Shown: positions 43,329-54,521, counted from the stretch's first letter. The stretch is DNA of 64,000 nucleotides from Laburnicola sp. R22_1 (GCA_014281115.1 JACONQ010000007.1:2046001-2110000), one strand, 5' to 3'. A program made the numbers and translations. The notes: generated by a model from the sequence alone, not told the origin.

Positions 43329-43871
43329 ATGGCTACCAGTAATTCGACTCCGCGACGATACGAGCCGTGCTATATCCTACAAGACCAAGGAATGCCTTGC
43401 GTAATTTGGTTCGAGGATGCCGTTGCGCAGTACGGCGTTCCAACAGTAGTGTTCGATTTATACGTACTTGTATCAGACATCGAGACTGCTTCACGAGTGC
43501 TTATCCAACATGGATGGACCCTCGTTCCGCAAGAAAAGGGCAGAATTGGAAATGCGACCGTAGATCACGCACAGCGTCGTCTAACACCACCATCCCAAGA
43601 TATTCACGAGGCAGAACTATCTGAGCCTCACCCACACACCTCTATACCGCCACCATGAAGTACAAAACCTCCGGGACCAACAACCACTGTCCTTCTTTCA
43701 GCTGCAGACTAGAATTTCAACCTTGAAGAATATGCGCTGGATGATACAAAACCTGCGGCTACCACTATCTTTCCTCCATTAGTAGGCTTGTTAGATGCTT
43801 TGATCAACAGCCAATTGGATTGCCCTTCCAATAATGATATGCTTCTAACGCATATCACGGTTCATATGTAA
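43329..43871 (+). pseudogene. broken member of an uncharacterised fungal protein family
   Basis: One frame with two internal stops. It reads MATSNSTPRRYEP...GMPCVIWFEDAVAQYGVPTVVFDLYVLVSDI...LIQHGWTLVPQEKG, then TGA at 43656-43658, then TKPPGPTTTVLLSAAD, TAG at 43710-43712, then NFNLEEYALDD...TIFPPLVGLLDALINSQLD...MLLTHITVHM and TAA. I recognise the pattern (GVPTxVFDLYxLV, VLLSAADWNF, FPPLxGLLDALI) from a multi-copy family of hypothetical proteins in filamentous ascomycetes; no function is known to me. The stops fit CGA-to-TGA and TGG-to-TAG transitions. The C-terminus is shorter than in the relatives I remember. Confidence 0.65.
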
Positions 43872-44563
43872 GCAATCCCGTACCTTGGAGGTGGTAGGTG
43901 AGGATACTGCCATGGTGTTAGACAGTGTACTACTCTAGGATACATAATAGTAACGTAGTAGGTAAGATACCCCTCTGATCTAAGATACTCACACTCTATG
44001 TCACGCGATAATCATTCCGATATCAGAGTAGCCGATTAGTAAGAACGAGCGACGAGGAGGAATCGGGATGGCTCATCTGTTGGGGTGAGCTCTTTTAATA
44101 GCTGACCCTAGGCATCAGCTGTGGAAAGAACAATAACGCCAAATAGAGATCCCGGCGTACTCAGCCCTTAAAATGCCATAGGTACTTCCTAAATATGGCG
44201 ATACTCTACCGTCTCGCTCGTTAGCGCTGTTAGTTTGCTGTGCGGCACAGTTCTTAGCACCAAGGCTACAGCCGCAGGACGTGTTTGAGTACATTCGACC
44301 TTCGCGTTGCTTATCCTAGGATAACACACGTAATTAGACCTTTGTCCTAAAATTTTATGGTTATAGACGCCCGATTTAGCACAGCCACAGCTTAGGCTGG
44401 AGGGCGCGCAGCTCGGATCTTAGGAAGGGCAAGGAAGTTGCTAACGTGCTCATTGGTATATCGACGATCGTACCGCCTGGTTTATAAACACCGCCCCCAT
44501 GCCATCTATTCTACATTTGTTTATGCTACATATTAGTAAATCGGATGCGGACATTTTCCGCTC
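43872..44563. other. gap between family relic and ATP25
   Basis: 690 bp without a gene, somewhat AT-rich at 43930-44020. It carries the CTACTCTAGGATACATAAT word also seen near 38460. Confidence 0.45.
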
Positions 44564-45829
44564 TCATGCTCTTAGTCCTACAGTATGCAGCCGTCGCAGT
44601 TGTTGGTATTGATTGGGGTTTGGTGCAGGCGGGAATACATCGCCTACTGACGGCCGCGGCCTTTTAAACTGAAACGTTGGCGGAGGCGATGGTTTAGGTA
44701 TGGATGGTGTTTCCTTTGTGCTTTGCTCTTTTGCGACCTCTGCTTCTGCTTCCGCTTCGTTAGCCTCGTCCGCTTCTTCCTCGAGCGCCTGCAGCATGTC
44801 TTCTGCCCTCCCCTCATTCCTCGCGTGCGTCTTCAGCACCCCACCCCACAAAGTCTCCAAGTCGATTTCTGCTCTCTTCTCCTCGGTGAACATCTGCACC
44901 ACGACATTGACGCCCGGCTTCACATCACTAAATCCCACGAACCCCTCCCCCTCGCCAAACAATGTTCCTTTGTCATCTGGATGCGCTTCGATCTTCCCCA
45001 CTGTGCAGCAAATCCAGCCTGTCCTGATCCCATCATCAAGATTGCCCTGTGGTTCCGCACCGCCCACATTCGCAAGCATCTTCATGCGCTTCGCTTTTCT
45101 TCGGAGTTTTATCTTGAGCTCGTTTCGACCGAGTAGGCCGGCGGCGTTGGCGCGCAGACGGTGCTCACGGCGGAGGTAGCGACAGAAGCGGTCGGCGGAG
45201 ACGTGTAGATGTTTTTCGGAGCGGGCAGTGCAGAGGAGCATGATGAGATTTGAGCCGAGGGCTGGTGGGGGGTCGAGGTGGCGTAGATCGTATAACAGTA
45301 GGTCGTCGAGACCTGCAGTATTTGCAACGTACTCGAGGAGTGTTTGCAGCAGCGGTGGCGGATTTGGCGGCAATTCTGGGAGGATGGCGACTTGCTGTGG
45401 CTCGGGCGCTGGGCGGTTTTGGAGGTACCATGGCAGTGTGGACTGCGACGCTTCTGGGGTTACTGACGGAGGTATTTCCTCAAGCAGTTGAGATGATGCT
45501 GCATCTAGCTCTTCTGAGGTGGTGAAAGGCGATGAAGGTGTTGCTTCTAGCTCCTCGGGAGGGATTGAGGACAATTGAGGAGCGCCATGGGCCTGCGCAT
45601 CCTTGTTCGACTCGTCGAGAAAAGCAAATTCGGGATCAGTTGCGGCTGGATCATTCCTGTCTACACTGCGTCTTGCGGTCCAGCTGATTGAGCGCTGTAA
45701 GGACAGCGAGGGGATCCAGGAGGCGCGAGCTGCGTTGGCGTTCGGCGTCGCCTTGGGCAAAGCGCGCGCAATTGGTGCCGGGCATGCAGTGCACCTCAAG
45801 CCCGAAGACACGGCTCTTGATAGCGACAT
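44564..45829 (-). CDS. ATP25: ATP25-like mitochondrial protein (RsfS domain)
   Basis: Mitochondrial protein of the Atp25 family, which in yeast supports Oli1 (Atp9) mRNA stability and ring assembly. I start at the internal Met giving MSLSRAVSSGLRCTACPAPIARALP, an Arg-rich amphipathic presequence; an upstream Met 37 codons earlier is open but less like a targeting signal. After an acidic linker the RsfS/Iojap-like domain reads STLPWYLQNRPAP, LLEYVANTAGLDDLLLYDLR, LDPPPALGSNLIMLLCTARS, EKHLHVSADRFCRYLR and AAGLLGRNELKIKLRRKAKR. The protein ends after RRLHTVGLRA at about 421 aa. Yeast Atp25 (612 aa) has a second half that works separately; that half is not visible here. Confidence 0.82.
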   Translation of the reverse strand: MSLSRAVSSGLRCTACPAPIARALPKATPNANAARASWIPSLSLQRSISWTARRSVDRNDPAATDPEFAFLDESNKDAQAHGAPQLSSIPPEELEATPSSPFTTSEELDAASSQLLEEIPPSVTPEASQSTLPWYLQNRPAPEPQQVAILPELPPNPPPLLQTLLEYVANTAGLDDLLLYDLRHLDPPPALGSNLIMLLCTARSEKHLHVSADRFCRYLRREHRLRANAAGLLGRNELKIKLRRKAKRMKMLANVGGAEPQGNLDDGIRTGWICCTVGKIEAHPDDKGTLFGEGEGFVGFSDVKPGVNVVVQMFTEEKRAEIDLETLWGGVLKTHARNEGRAEDMLQALEEEADEANEAEAEAEVAKEQSTKETPSIPKPSPPPTFQFKRPRPSVGDVFPPAPNPNQYQQLRRLHTVGLRA

Positions 45830-46168
45830 GATGGTGACGGACGACGTAATGTTAGGAGGATGCTTGACACCATCGATCTCGTCTGGGATGAACTTTTGAT
45901 CGGTGAATTCAAATGCCGATATCTGGCTAGGGCTGAGCACGTGCTGATAAGGCCCGACCCCTGCAGCCGATAAGCAAGGGCACAGGAAATAATGTTCTTA
46001 GCGGGGTATTATTCATTTCAAAGCAGCACATTTGCCTCCCGCTTCGACTCATAGACAAAACATCGCCCTGTCACCGAGCTCGCTGTCAGTCGCTCTTACC
46101 TAGTAGGAAAACAGCTCCACCGCGCTGGACTTCCCTCTCCTGCCATTCATCTGATACCCGTCGCCGCC
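45830..46168. promoter_or_regulatory. shared divergent promoter, ATP25 / NMD3
   Basis: 340 bp separate the two divergent start codons, so both promoters must lie here. No TATA box is evident; the region has mixed pyrimidine tracts (CTCTTACC, CTTCCCTCTCC) just before the NMD3 start. Confidence 0.45.
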
Positions 46169-47760
46169 ATGGAGGTCGACACCCCGCTTCATTTCATACC
46201 CACAGCCAAAACGGCCGCGACCGTCCTCTGCGCGGACTGCGGCGCCCCTATCGACGGCACCCAGTCGGCCGGCGCTTTCTGCTACGACTGCATAAAGCTC
46301 AAGACCGATGCCACCGGAGGCATTCAGCGCGAAGCCACCCTTCACATGTGCCGCGACTGCGACCGATGGCTCTCTCCGCCCAACTCCTGGGTCGTCGCCC
46401 AGCCCGAGTCCCGAGAACTTCTTGCGCTCTGCTTGAAGAAGCTGAGAGGGTTGAACAAGTTGAGGATCATCGACGCGAGCTTCATCTGGACGGAACCTCA
46501 TTCGAGGCGCATAAAGGTCAAGATCACAGTGCAGTCCGATCTTGGCGACGGGGCGATTATGCAGCAGAGTTTCGAAGTGGAATATACGCAAAACTACCAC
46601 CAGTGCCCAGATTGCGCCAAGAGCTACACACACAACACATGGCGAGCGTGCGTGCAAGTGCGACAAAAGGTGCCGCACAAGAGGACCTTTTTGTACTTGG
46701 AACAGTCAATATTGAAGCATGGGGCGCACAAGGATACCATCAATATCAAGGAGGTGCACGATGGAATTGACTTCTACTTCGCGGCGCGGAATCATGCCGA
46801 AGGCTTCGTAGACTTCTTGAAGGCGGTTGTGCCGGTCCACGTCAAGAAGAGCCAGGAGCTGATCAGCCACGATATTCATACTTCGACGAAGAGTTACAAG
46901 TTCTCCTACTCTGCGGAACTAGTACCTATTGTGAGTTCTGATCTTCAAGTTCGATGAAGTATGCTAACTGGATGCAGTGCAAAGACGATCTCGTAGTTCT
47001 GCCCATGGCCCTCGCTCGAAAAGTTGGCAACATCTCACCGTTAACGCTATGCCAACGCATCGGAACCTCAGTCAATCTTATAGATCCCGCGACTCTCCAG
47101 ACGGCCGACATAGATACCGCAATCTACTGGCGAACGCCATTCCGATCCCTTGCAGACGTACAGGCGCTCGTCGAGTTCATTGTTCTGGACATTGAGCCTT
47201 TGGGGCAGCAAAAGGGGCGCAACTTTCTCGCCGAGGCGACGGTGGCCAGGGCGAGCGATATGGGCTCTAATGACAGCACGTACTACACGCGGACACATCT
47301 TGGTGGTATTCTGCATGTTGGTGACTCGGTGCTTGGATACCACATGTCGGGCACAAACTTCAACAATGAGCTGTTTGACAAACTGGAGGAGTCAAAACAA
47401 GGCTCAACAATACCCGATGTTGTCCTAGTCAAGAAGCACTACACGCGCACCAAGAAGGCGAAGGCCAAGCGCAACTGGCGTCTCAAGCGCATGGCAAGGG
47501 AGGAGTCGGAGATGCTGCCCAGGAAACAGGACCAGGAACGCATCGAGCGCGACTTTGAGATGTTCCTTAGGGATGTGGAGGAGGATGCTGAACTACGTGC
47601 TGGTATGGCGCTGTACAAGGCACAGCAAGAGGCTCAGCAGCAGAACGTGGATGCCATGGATGTGGAAGAGAGCGATGTCGACGAAGATGATGCAGGCCTG
47701 GCGATACCGATGGAGCAGTTGCTGGATGATTTCGAGGATATGAAAATGGCGGAGGAGTAG
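46169..47760 (+). CDS. NMD3: 60S ribosomal export adapter Nmd3
   Basis: Adapter that binds pre-60S subunits and recruits the exportin Crm1 for nuclear export; released in the cytoplasm by Lsg1. It has 514 aa, close to the yeast protein. The N-terminal zinc-binding Cys pairs are CADCGAPIDG, CYDCIK, CRDCDRWLSPP and CPDCAKSYTHNTW. These are followed by VRQKVPHKRTFLYLEQ and the middle domains (DGIDFYFAARNHAEGFVDF, CKDDLVVLP, HLGGILHVGDSVLGYH). A basic nuclear signal (RTKKAKAKRNWRLKRM) and an acidic leucine-containing export-type tail (AIPMEQLLDDFEDM) close it. The intron 46931-46977 (branch GCTAAC) joins in frame. Confidence 0.96.
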
Positions 47761-48427
47761 GGTGTGTCTCGGAGTTGATCCATATTCTCATTCATGTCAT
47801 TGTCTCATGCATCTACGCCGGCGTTGAAACTCGGGAATGTGTCGATAAGGCACTTATCGATTCTTAGGCCTGGCTTCGGCATGTCCACACCAGACGTAGT
47901 AAAAGCATCCCATGTATTGTTTGTCGTTCTGTGGCAATTCGACCCTGGTCTACACCGCGCGTTCCACAGTATCGGATACTCCTCCCCACGACTAAACCGG
48001 ATAAGGCGCCCGTCATATGTACAAGCTGAGTGATGAAGGACGGAATGTGGCGCCGCGTAGACCCTTGCTTTGAAGGACTGGGAGGCGTATCGTTGGTGAG
48101 ATTTTCGGGCTTGATGCGGCTAGCAGGGAAGCTGTAGTCTATCGATAAAACACACACTGCAGCGTGGTCGTGGTGCATCCGACCCAGCCGACCTCGTAAG
48201 ACGACCCCGCCACTCTGCTTAGCGTGAACGTCATGGAAGCAATCGCACTGATCAGTGAATGCCTGTAGGTGAACGTCAGCCAGATCGAGACATGGCTACA
48301 ATTAGTCTCTGCATGGGCCGTGGCGACACGCGGCCACGCAAACAACCACAGTCTTCCCTGGCTCAGCCCACCGGCGCACTTCTCTCTCCAACTCAACACT
48401 GAAAGCCTATTCATAAGACCTCGCAAC
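47761..48427. other. intergenic region, NMD3 / GH72 gene
   Basis: 670 bp holding the NMD3 3' flank and the GH72 promoter. Short frames on both strands have no content. Nothing else recognised. Confidence 0.5.
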
Positions 48428-50135
48428 ATGAAGGCTGTCTGGGCGAGCGCTGCTGCTGTGGTGGCGGCGTTTCTCGGACAAGTTGAAGCCGCGAGCTACG
48501 ACGACATTCCTGACATCGAGGTTTACGGTCAACACTTTTTCTATACCAACAATGGCTCGCAATTGTACGTCCTACCGCTCTGTCATTTGAATCGCAAGCT
48601 AACAAGCACGAAGCTACTTGCGCGGAGTTGCGTATCAGCAGGACTCTTCGCCCAATGGTACCCAGAGCGAGGACACTGCTTACAGTGATCCGCTTGCAGA
48701 CGTCGCAGGCTGCAAGCGCGACCTTCCCTACTTGAAGCAGATCTACACCAACGTCCTCCGTGTGTATGCGATTGATCCTACCAAGGACCACGACGAATGC
48801 ATGGAGCAATTTGCGTCCGCCGGAATCTACGTTATCGCCGATCTTGGGGAGCCAAAGACGTCAATCGTGTCTGACGATCCGAAGTGGAATGTAGCTCTCT
48901 ACCAGCGATACACCAGCGTTATCGATTCGCTGTCCAAATACAAGAACGTCATCGGCTTCTTCGCGGGCAACGAGAACGTCAGCGCCGGTAACCAGACTGC
49001 TGCCGCGGCATTCGTCAAGGCCGCTGTTCGCGACACAAAGGGCTACATCTCGTCTCAAGGATACCGGTCTACGCTTGGGGTCGGCTATGCGACAGCCGAT
49101 GTGCCCATGAGGGACGATCTCGCGACCTACTTCGCCTGCGAACCCGGCAACTCTGGCAACGCCACGCAGATTGATTTCTGGGGCTACAATGTCTACTCAT
49201 GGTGCGGCGACAGCAACTACGCTGCCTCATCGTACGGCGAGCGCTACGATTTCTTCCACGACTACCCCGTGCCCGTCTTCTTCGCCGAATACGGCTGCAT
49301 CGAAGGCGTCGACGGCGGCGCTACCCACCGCCCCTTCACCGAAGTCCAAGTCCTCTACGGCAACATGACGGACGTTTTCTCAGGCGGTATCGTATACCAA
49401 TGGTTCATGAGCGACAAGAACTACGGCCTCGTGGAACTAACCTCCAACGACGCCTCCGTCAGCCCCTACCCCGACTTCACCTCCCTCCGCAACGAACTCG
49501 GGTCCATCAGCCCAACGCGAACCGCACGCTCCGCCTACACACCCAGCAACAGCGCGCCCGACTGCCCATCCACAGGGACGTCCTGGCACGCCGTAGCCAG
49601 CCCGCTCCCGCCCGCCGTCAACCCGCAGCTCTGCGCCTGCATGGCCGCCAATCTCCAATGCAACATCAAATCCACCGACGAAGACAAATACGAAGAGGTC
49701 TTCGACTACATCTGCGCCCGCAACGACGGCGCCTACTGCGCCGGCATCGCGCACAACGCTACCACCGGCGACTTTGGTGCCCTCGGCGGATGCAGTCCCA
49801 AGGACCAGCTCGCCTGGGTCGCCAACGAGTACTACATTGACAACGGCCGGTCGTCGTCGGCCTGCGACTTCAGCGGCATGGCGACGATGCAGGCGGCTCG
49901 TACGACGTCTGGGTGCGAGTCGCTCCTCCAGGCGCTGAGCGGAGGTACGGGGACGGTACCGAGTCCGACGGGGAGAGGCACTGCGGCCGTGGGTACGGGG
50001 GGCGCGCAGAGCTCGTCTAAGAGCGGGATTGCGGCCGGCATTACGCCGCCAGGGTTTGTGGGCTATGGCGCTGTGCTGGGCGGTGCGTATGCGCTGGTGG
50101 CTGGTGTTTCTTTATGTGGTATGCTGGCGTTGTGA
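48428..50135 (+). CDS. GPI-anchored 1,3-beta-glucanosyltransferase (GH72 + X8)
   Basis: Cell-wall enzyme of the Gas/Gel family that cuts and re-joins beta-1,3-glucan chains at the outer plasma membrane, 552 aa. A signal peptide (VWASAAAVVAAFLGQVEAAS) is followed by the GH72 domain: IEVYGQHFFYTNNG, YLRGVAYQQD, the acid/base Glu in FFAGNENVS and the nucleophile Glu in FFAEYGCIEG. Residues from about 370 form the Cys-rich X8/CBM43 domain (LCACMAANLQCNIK, YICARNDGAYCAGI, ACDFSGMA), placing it in the X8-containing (Gas1-like) subgroup. A Ser/Thr/Gly-rich stretch and a hydrophobic tail (GFVGYGAVLGGAYALVAGVSL) form the GPI signal. One intron, 48565-48613. Confidence 0.95.
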
Positions 50136-51069
50136 GGAGGGCTTGGGGTCGACATGGACATGTATCGGGTCCACGTCGTTTGCTTGAGAGGTGCTCGTAC
50201 CTTGTGCATCGTGTCGAGTCGTGTCATGTCATGCCATATCTTGGTCTCTTTGGTTTTGTGTGGGAGAGAAGGGGAGGCTCTGGCGCATATCTAGGTAGCG
50301 TGACTGACTACCAGTCTCGACTCTCGAGACGGACACGAGAAACACGGTTTGAGAAATCTGCACTCTGGACAGATATGTAATTGTAATGAATAGACGGACG
50401 ATAAAAAGTAGAAGACGATCATATAAATATGCGGAGTGTGAGCATGCATGGAAAGGTGTATTCGGGTTATCCGCCTGCTTGGGCTCGGTGATTAATTGCA
50501 TCAATCGCTGGGTAGATGTAGAGGCAGAGTATTACATTACCTAGCTTTCGGCCACACTCTTCCTTCCCAGTTACACAAAAACCGTGACATGTAGCATCTT
50601 TAGAACGCCAGCTCTTGAGGCAGGATAGACATCGCACGTGTATTTCCCCTCATCATTACGATTATAATACACACAAGAAATCATGAACCCCACTTGGACA
50701 CAAATTCACCGACTGCATTATTGTGCCATATGCGGCTGGCATGCTGTTGCGTCTCAACGCAGCCAAAGCATGCCTAATACTAGCCATCCATTCATCCATA
50801 CCGTGCACATGTAACGATTCCCATGCTCAGATAGCTCGCATACGCCCATGACATGACATGCCGCTCGGTATATAGCCCATGAAGAAGAGGGGAAGCCAGG
50901 CGCCTCCGTAGCCAGCCAACTGTATACAGAAACCCGACTCCGACGATGAAATAGCAAAGAGCGAGACCTCATAACCAGCACCAATCTAGTGAGGCACGCT
51001 CGTTACCTATCCCACAAGCTTCGCTACCCGTCCCATCGTCATCGACATCCGCGGGCATCTTCAGTATAG
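50136..51069. other. convergent intergenic region, GH72 / 4E-T-like gene
   Basis: 930 bp containing both 3' flanks. No gene, repeat or RNA structure recognised. Confidence 0.5.
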
Positions 51070-53601
51070 CTAGTACATGTTCGGCGGTCGACCCTGCTGC
51101 TGCTGTTGCTGTCTAGCTCCCGGTCCTCCGAACTGCTGCTGCTCGAACATGATTCGAGGATCCTCCCCACGCATTCCCATTGGCGGTCCATAGGTGGGCG
51201 GCGGAAAGTATCCTTGCGGCGGATGTTGCATACCGTTGCCAGGACCACCAGGACCTCCGGGACCTCCCGCAAACATACCACGCATATTGTTCGACTGGTG
51301 GAAACCAGGCGGAGGGCCCATGGGCGTGTTGCCAGCCGAGAAGCTCGGTCCCGGACCCATCTGCTGCTGCTGTGGACCAGGGCCACCAAGACCGGGGGGC
51401 TGACGCATGGGGCCAGGGAAACCAGGTGGAGGCCGGATGTTAGATCCTTCTTGGGGAGTGGGCGGCATTCCGGGTTGGCGGCTGCCCATATATGGAAGCT
51501 CAGGCGCATGTTGCGACGGAATGCCCATGTTGGTCATCTGGCGAGGGATCTCACCGGCCGTGTTACGGCGCTGGAGTCCTGCTAATGCTTCTCTATCATG
51601 TTCCTGGAAGCCAACGGGGATTCCGCGGCTCTTGTTGCGCATAGCCTCCTGCTGCTGAAGCTCACGCACATGTTGTTCGCGGCGCTCGACTTCCCGACGT
51701 TCCGCCTCGCGACGGATCATCTCATTCTCCAGGTACATGCGCTCATCTATGAAGCCTGGTGGAAGTCCGCCACGACCCTTGGACTGCCCTAGTTGATGTC
51801 TAGACTGATCATAGAACGGCATATTCTGGTTCTCAGGAGGTTGACGCGGAAGGTTCTGGGGTGGTGTTGCGCGCGTCATAAGGTTTAGCAAGAAGTCACG
51901 CTCGGCCTTATTATCCGGAGCTCGGTTCACCTCACGTCGAGAATCCAAGAGGGCAGCGAGATTGGGATCCTGAGGATTGTTGTTCCTAGGAGGCGGCTGC
52001 TGGAGAGGGTAGTCCTCTCCCGGGCGGTTCGAGTCGGGACGCGGAAGCCGAAGTTGCTCGAACAGAGTGTTATCAGGCGACATGCTGTTGAATCTGGACT
52101 GCTGCGAAGGTCGACTCTCCTGTCCAGATGATCGGGGTGTGAGAATGTTCTCTAGCAAGGCTTGCTGTTCAAGCGTCCTCGACGATGCCTGTTGAGATGT
52201 GGCCCGGCGCTCTTGCATTTCTGGCGGGGGTGGGGACTGCTGAAAGTCGAGCGAAATGCCACCACCCTGTAAACCATTGCTTGGTGTGGGGACACTTGGT
52301 TGCGCAGCCGGAGCACCTTGCATGTTGACTCCACCGAGCATTTGGAGGATGCGCTGGAAGCCCTCTTGATCTGCGTTCCTCTCAGGAGCTGGTCCTGGGG
52401 ATGCTGGCGCTGGTGCTGGAGGTGGAGCTTGGGCAATAGACTCTTCCGGCTTCGCAAACATGTTCATAAATCTTGACTTCTTGTCAGGCTTGGCCTTGAT
52501 TGTGTTAGCTTCTATCACGCCCACTTCAACAGCCTTGGTGCTCCAGGTGCCAAACATGCTTCCTAGATTTAGTTCTGCTGAGGGGGTGGTGGCAGCCTTC
52601 AATGTCGGCTGTGATGTGGCCGCGGTTAGTGGTAACTCAAAGAAGCCCGCCCCTGCTCTCGGTTCGTCCTTCTCTTCGGTCGGAGCATCTTTGGCTTTCA
52701 TTTGCTCTTTCCAGCGCTGAAAGTCTTCCTGTGTGTGAGCCTTGGTCTCTTTCTTGGGCACAGGTGCGTCCATCCACTCCGGGTCCTCTTCCTTCCCGCT
52801 CCGGTTCCAGTCTCGATCTTTCTCGCGCTCTCGGTTTCGATCGCGCCAACCACCTTGAGGTGTAGTTCCGAATTTGCCGGCCTCGCCGTCTTTCGCGGTT
52901 TCCTCTCGGCGTCCCCAGCGGGGGCCAGCTCGGCGCGGCACTGTCTCTCCATTCTCCGTGTCCCCTTCCTTTCGGTCACGATCGCCGTTGCGGCCAAAGC
53001 CTCGGTCGAAGTCTTCTTGTCCCAAGCTTTTGCGGCCTTTTACGTTCTGCCAGCCCTCGCCCTCCTCTCGCGGAGCACGTCGTCCGTTTGTAAAGCCCTT
53101 CTCACGAGTGCGGTCTCCGTCCCTCCAACGATCGTTGCGGGGGAAGCGGTCGCCCACATGTTCTCCGTCGGTCGAGGTAATGCCTGTGGCCTCTTTCGCC
53201 TGGCCTGGTTTCGCACGGGTAGCGGAAGCGAAGTTGAGCTTCGGGGGACCCCCAATCACAGGCTCATCACCGTGTTCTAAAAAGAGATTGTTAATAGCTG
53301 CAACCATAGCGTGCGAATCGCTGGATATAGACTTACGCGTACTCGCACGCCTGCCAAACTGGCCCATGGCGCCCAGTAAGGGCCGATCTGCGCGATGCTC
53401 ACCGGTCGCGGTTGCATCGCCCTCTCGCAGATTTGTCCGGGGCCTGCGATTACCGGCGTTGCCTGCATTGGTGTTATTGCTGATTGGCTCGCTCGGCACG
53501 TCCATCCATTGCTCGATCGAGGGCAAGGCATCTGGCTTCTTGACCAGCGGAGACTGTTCCAAGCGCTTCAGCTGCTCTACCGTGTACCTCATGCCTGCCA
53601 T
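51070..53601 (-). CDS. 4E-T-like eIF4E-binding P-body protein
   Basis: Large disordered protein, 823 aa if spliced. The N-terminus RYTVEQLKRLEQSPLVKKPD...IEQWMD resembles the eIF4E-binding start of animal 4E-T (EIF4ENIF1) and its fungal relatives, which repress translation in P-bodies. The middle is rich in Arg/Asp/Glu (RDRKEGDTENGE, DRNREREKDRDW). A region near residues 440-460 (ADQEGFQRILQMLGGV) and a Met/Pro/Gly/Gln-rich C-terminus ending in a Gln run follow. An intron at 53336-53277 has perfect ends (GTAAGT, TTTTTAG) and is exactly 60 bp without a stop, so both spliced and retained forms stay in frame. The family assignment rests on the N-terminal motif and general composition. Confidence 0.7.
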   Translation of the reverse strand: MAGMRYTVEQLKRLEQSPLVKKPDALPSIEQWMDVPSEPISNNTNAGNAGNRRPRTNLREGDATATGEHRADRPLLGAMGQFGRRASTRKSISSDSHAMVAAINNLFLEHGDEPVIGGPPKLNFASATRAKPGQAKEATGITSTDGEHVGDRFPRNDRWRDGDRTREKGFTNGRRAPREEGEGWQNVKGRKSLGQEDFDRGFGRNGDRDRKEGDTENGETVPRRAGPRWGRREETAKDGEAGKFGTTPQGGWRDRNREREKDRDWNRSGKEEDPEWMDAPVPKKETKAHTQEDFQRWKEQMKAKDAPTEEKDEPRAGAGFFELPLTAATSQPTLKAATTPSAELNLGSMFGTWSTKAVEVGVIEANTIKAKPDKKSRFMNMFAKPEESIAQAPPPAPAPASPGPAPERNADQEGFQRILQMLGGVNMQGAPAAQPSVPTPSNGLQGGGISLDFQQSPPPPEMQERRATSQQASSRTLEQQALLENILTPRSSGQESRPSQQSRFNSMSPDNTLFEQLRLPRPDSNRPGEDYPLQQPPPRNNNPQDPNLAALLDSRREVNRAPDNKAERDFLLNLMTRATPPQNLPRQPPENQNMPFYDQSRHQLGQSKGRGGLPPGFIDERMYLENEMIRREAERREVERREQHVRELQQQEAMRNKSRGIPVGFQEHDREALAGLQRRNTAGEIPRQMTNMGIPSQHAPELPYMGSRQPGMPPTPQEGSNIRPPPGFPGPMRQPPGLGGPGPQQQQMGPGPSFSAGNTPMGPPPGFHQSNNMRGMFAGGPGGPGGPGNGMQHPPQGYFPPPTYGPPMGMRGEDPRIMFEQQQFGGPGARQQQQQQGRPPNMY

Positions 53602-54521
53602 CCTCGCCGCGGAGCTGCGTGCTTGGATGGAGGCTGCGGTCGGTAGGCGTGATTATCTGGGGTTGAATTCGCTCACGGCGATCAAAGGAGGTCGCGTGGT
53701 CAGACGCCGGTCGCCGGCAGGCGTCGGGTGCTTGCCACCGAGGCGATTCTGTGCTGCAAGGTGCCAATCCGTCGACAGAAAGACAATGATGTTTCTATAA
53801 TTCCGTGTAATTATGACGGTGGAGCGATGGATGTGCGTGGAAATAGTGCGGCCGAAGGCCGAGACGGGGAGGATGCGCCTGAAAGAAGCTAAGTGCGCGA
53901 AGGCGGTGTGCGAGAGTTTGTTGTAGTCGTGAGGTGGATTGGAGGAGTGAGGGGAGAGACTGTGGTCGGGAGTAGGTAGCGTGCTGGACCCTTGCGGGCA
54001 GCAGTGAGAAGCGGAGAAGCTATCGCAGGCGACGTCACACGGCGGACGTGAGGCGCGGTTGTCGCTTTGCAGTGAAGGGTGTGAGCGAGGCAGGTTTACG
54101 GTAACTGAGCAGCGCTGAGATGATGCGAAGTAGAGATTGTTTATGATCTCTGTAGTTGGGCTGATGCACAACGCAGCGGTCGTAGCTGCCTGTCCGAGGA
54201 TCTGCCGAGTTACCAGTAAACTTCGCTTGGCTTCGCGGCCTTCGCCTATCCAAGGCTTACGTAATATACCATTATAGGCGACAACATGAAGGGGGTGCTT
54301 CCTATGTACATTTGTAGCCTTTGCTGTCAGTACGGTATGCTTGTACAAGCTGTACGGAACGTTAAAGGTGCAAATCTGCCCGGCGGTTGTCACCCATTCA
54401 TTATACACCACCATGGACATGCACGACGGAGGGACCTAGAACTAGTTCCACACAGCAAGAAGAGTGCGACGGAAGCAGGCCATAGACCTTTCCAGTTTTT
54501 CTTCAGCGCCATCAGACAGCT
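53602..54521. other. intergenic region, URB1 3' end / 4E-T-like promoter
   Basis: 920 bp between two minus-strand genes. A long minus-strand open stretch at 53653-54420 runs through it but has no domain and overlaps the leader of the 4E-T-like gene. No separate gene is supported. Confidence 0.5.

Noticed and set aside
49199..49840. Arg-rich plus-strand frame of 213 codons inside the GH72 gene
   Set aside because: It is a frame-shifted shadow produced by the GC-rich codon use of the GH72 coding sequence.
51106..53800. Several long plus-strand frames opposite the 4E-T-like gene
   Set aside because: They are low-complexity mirror images of Arg-, Pro- and Gln-rich codons and have no domain.
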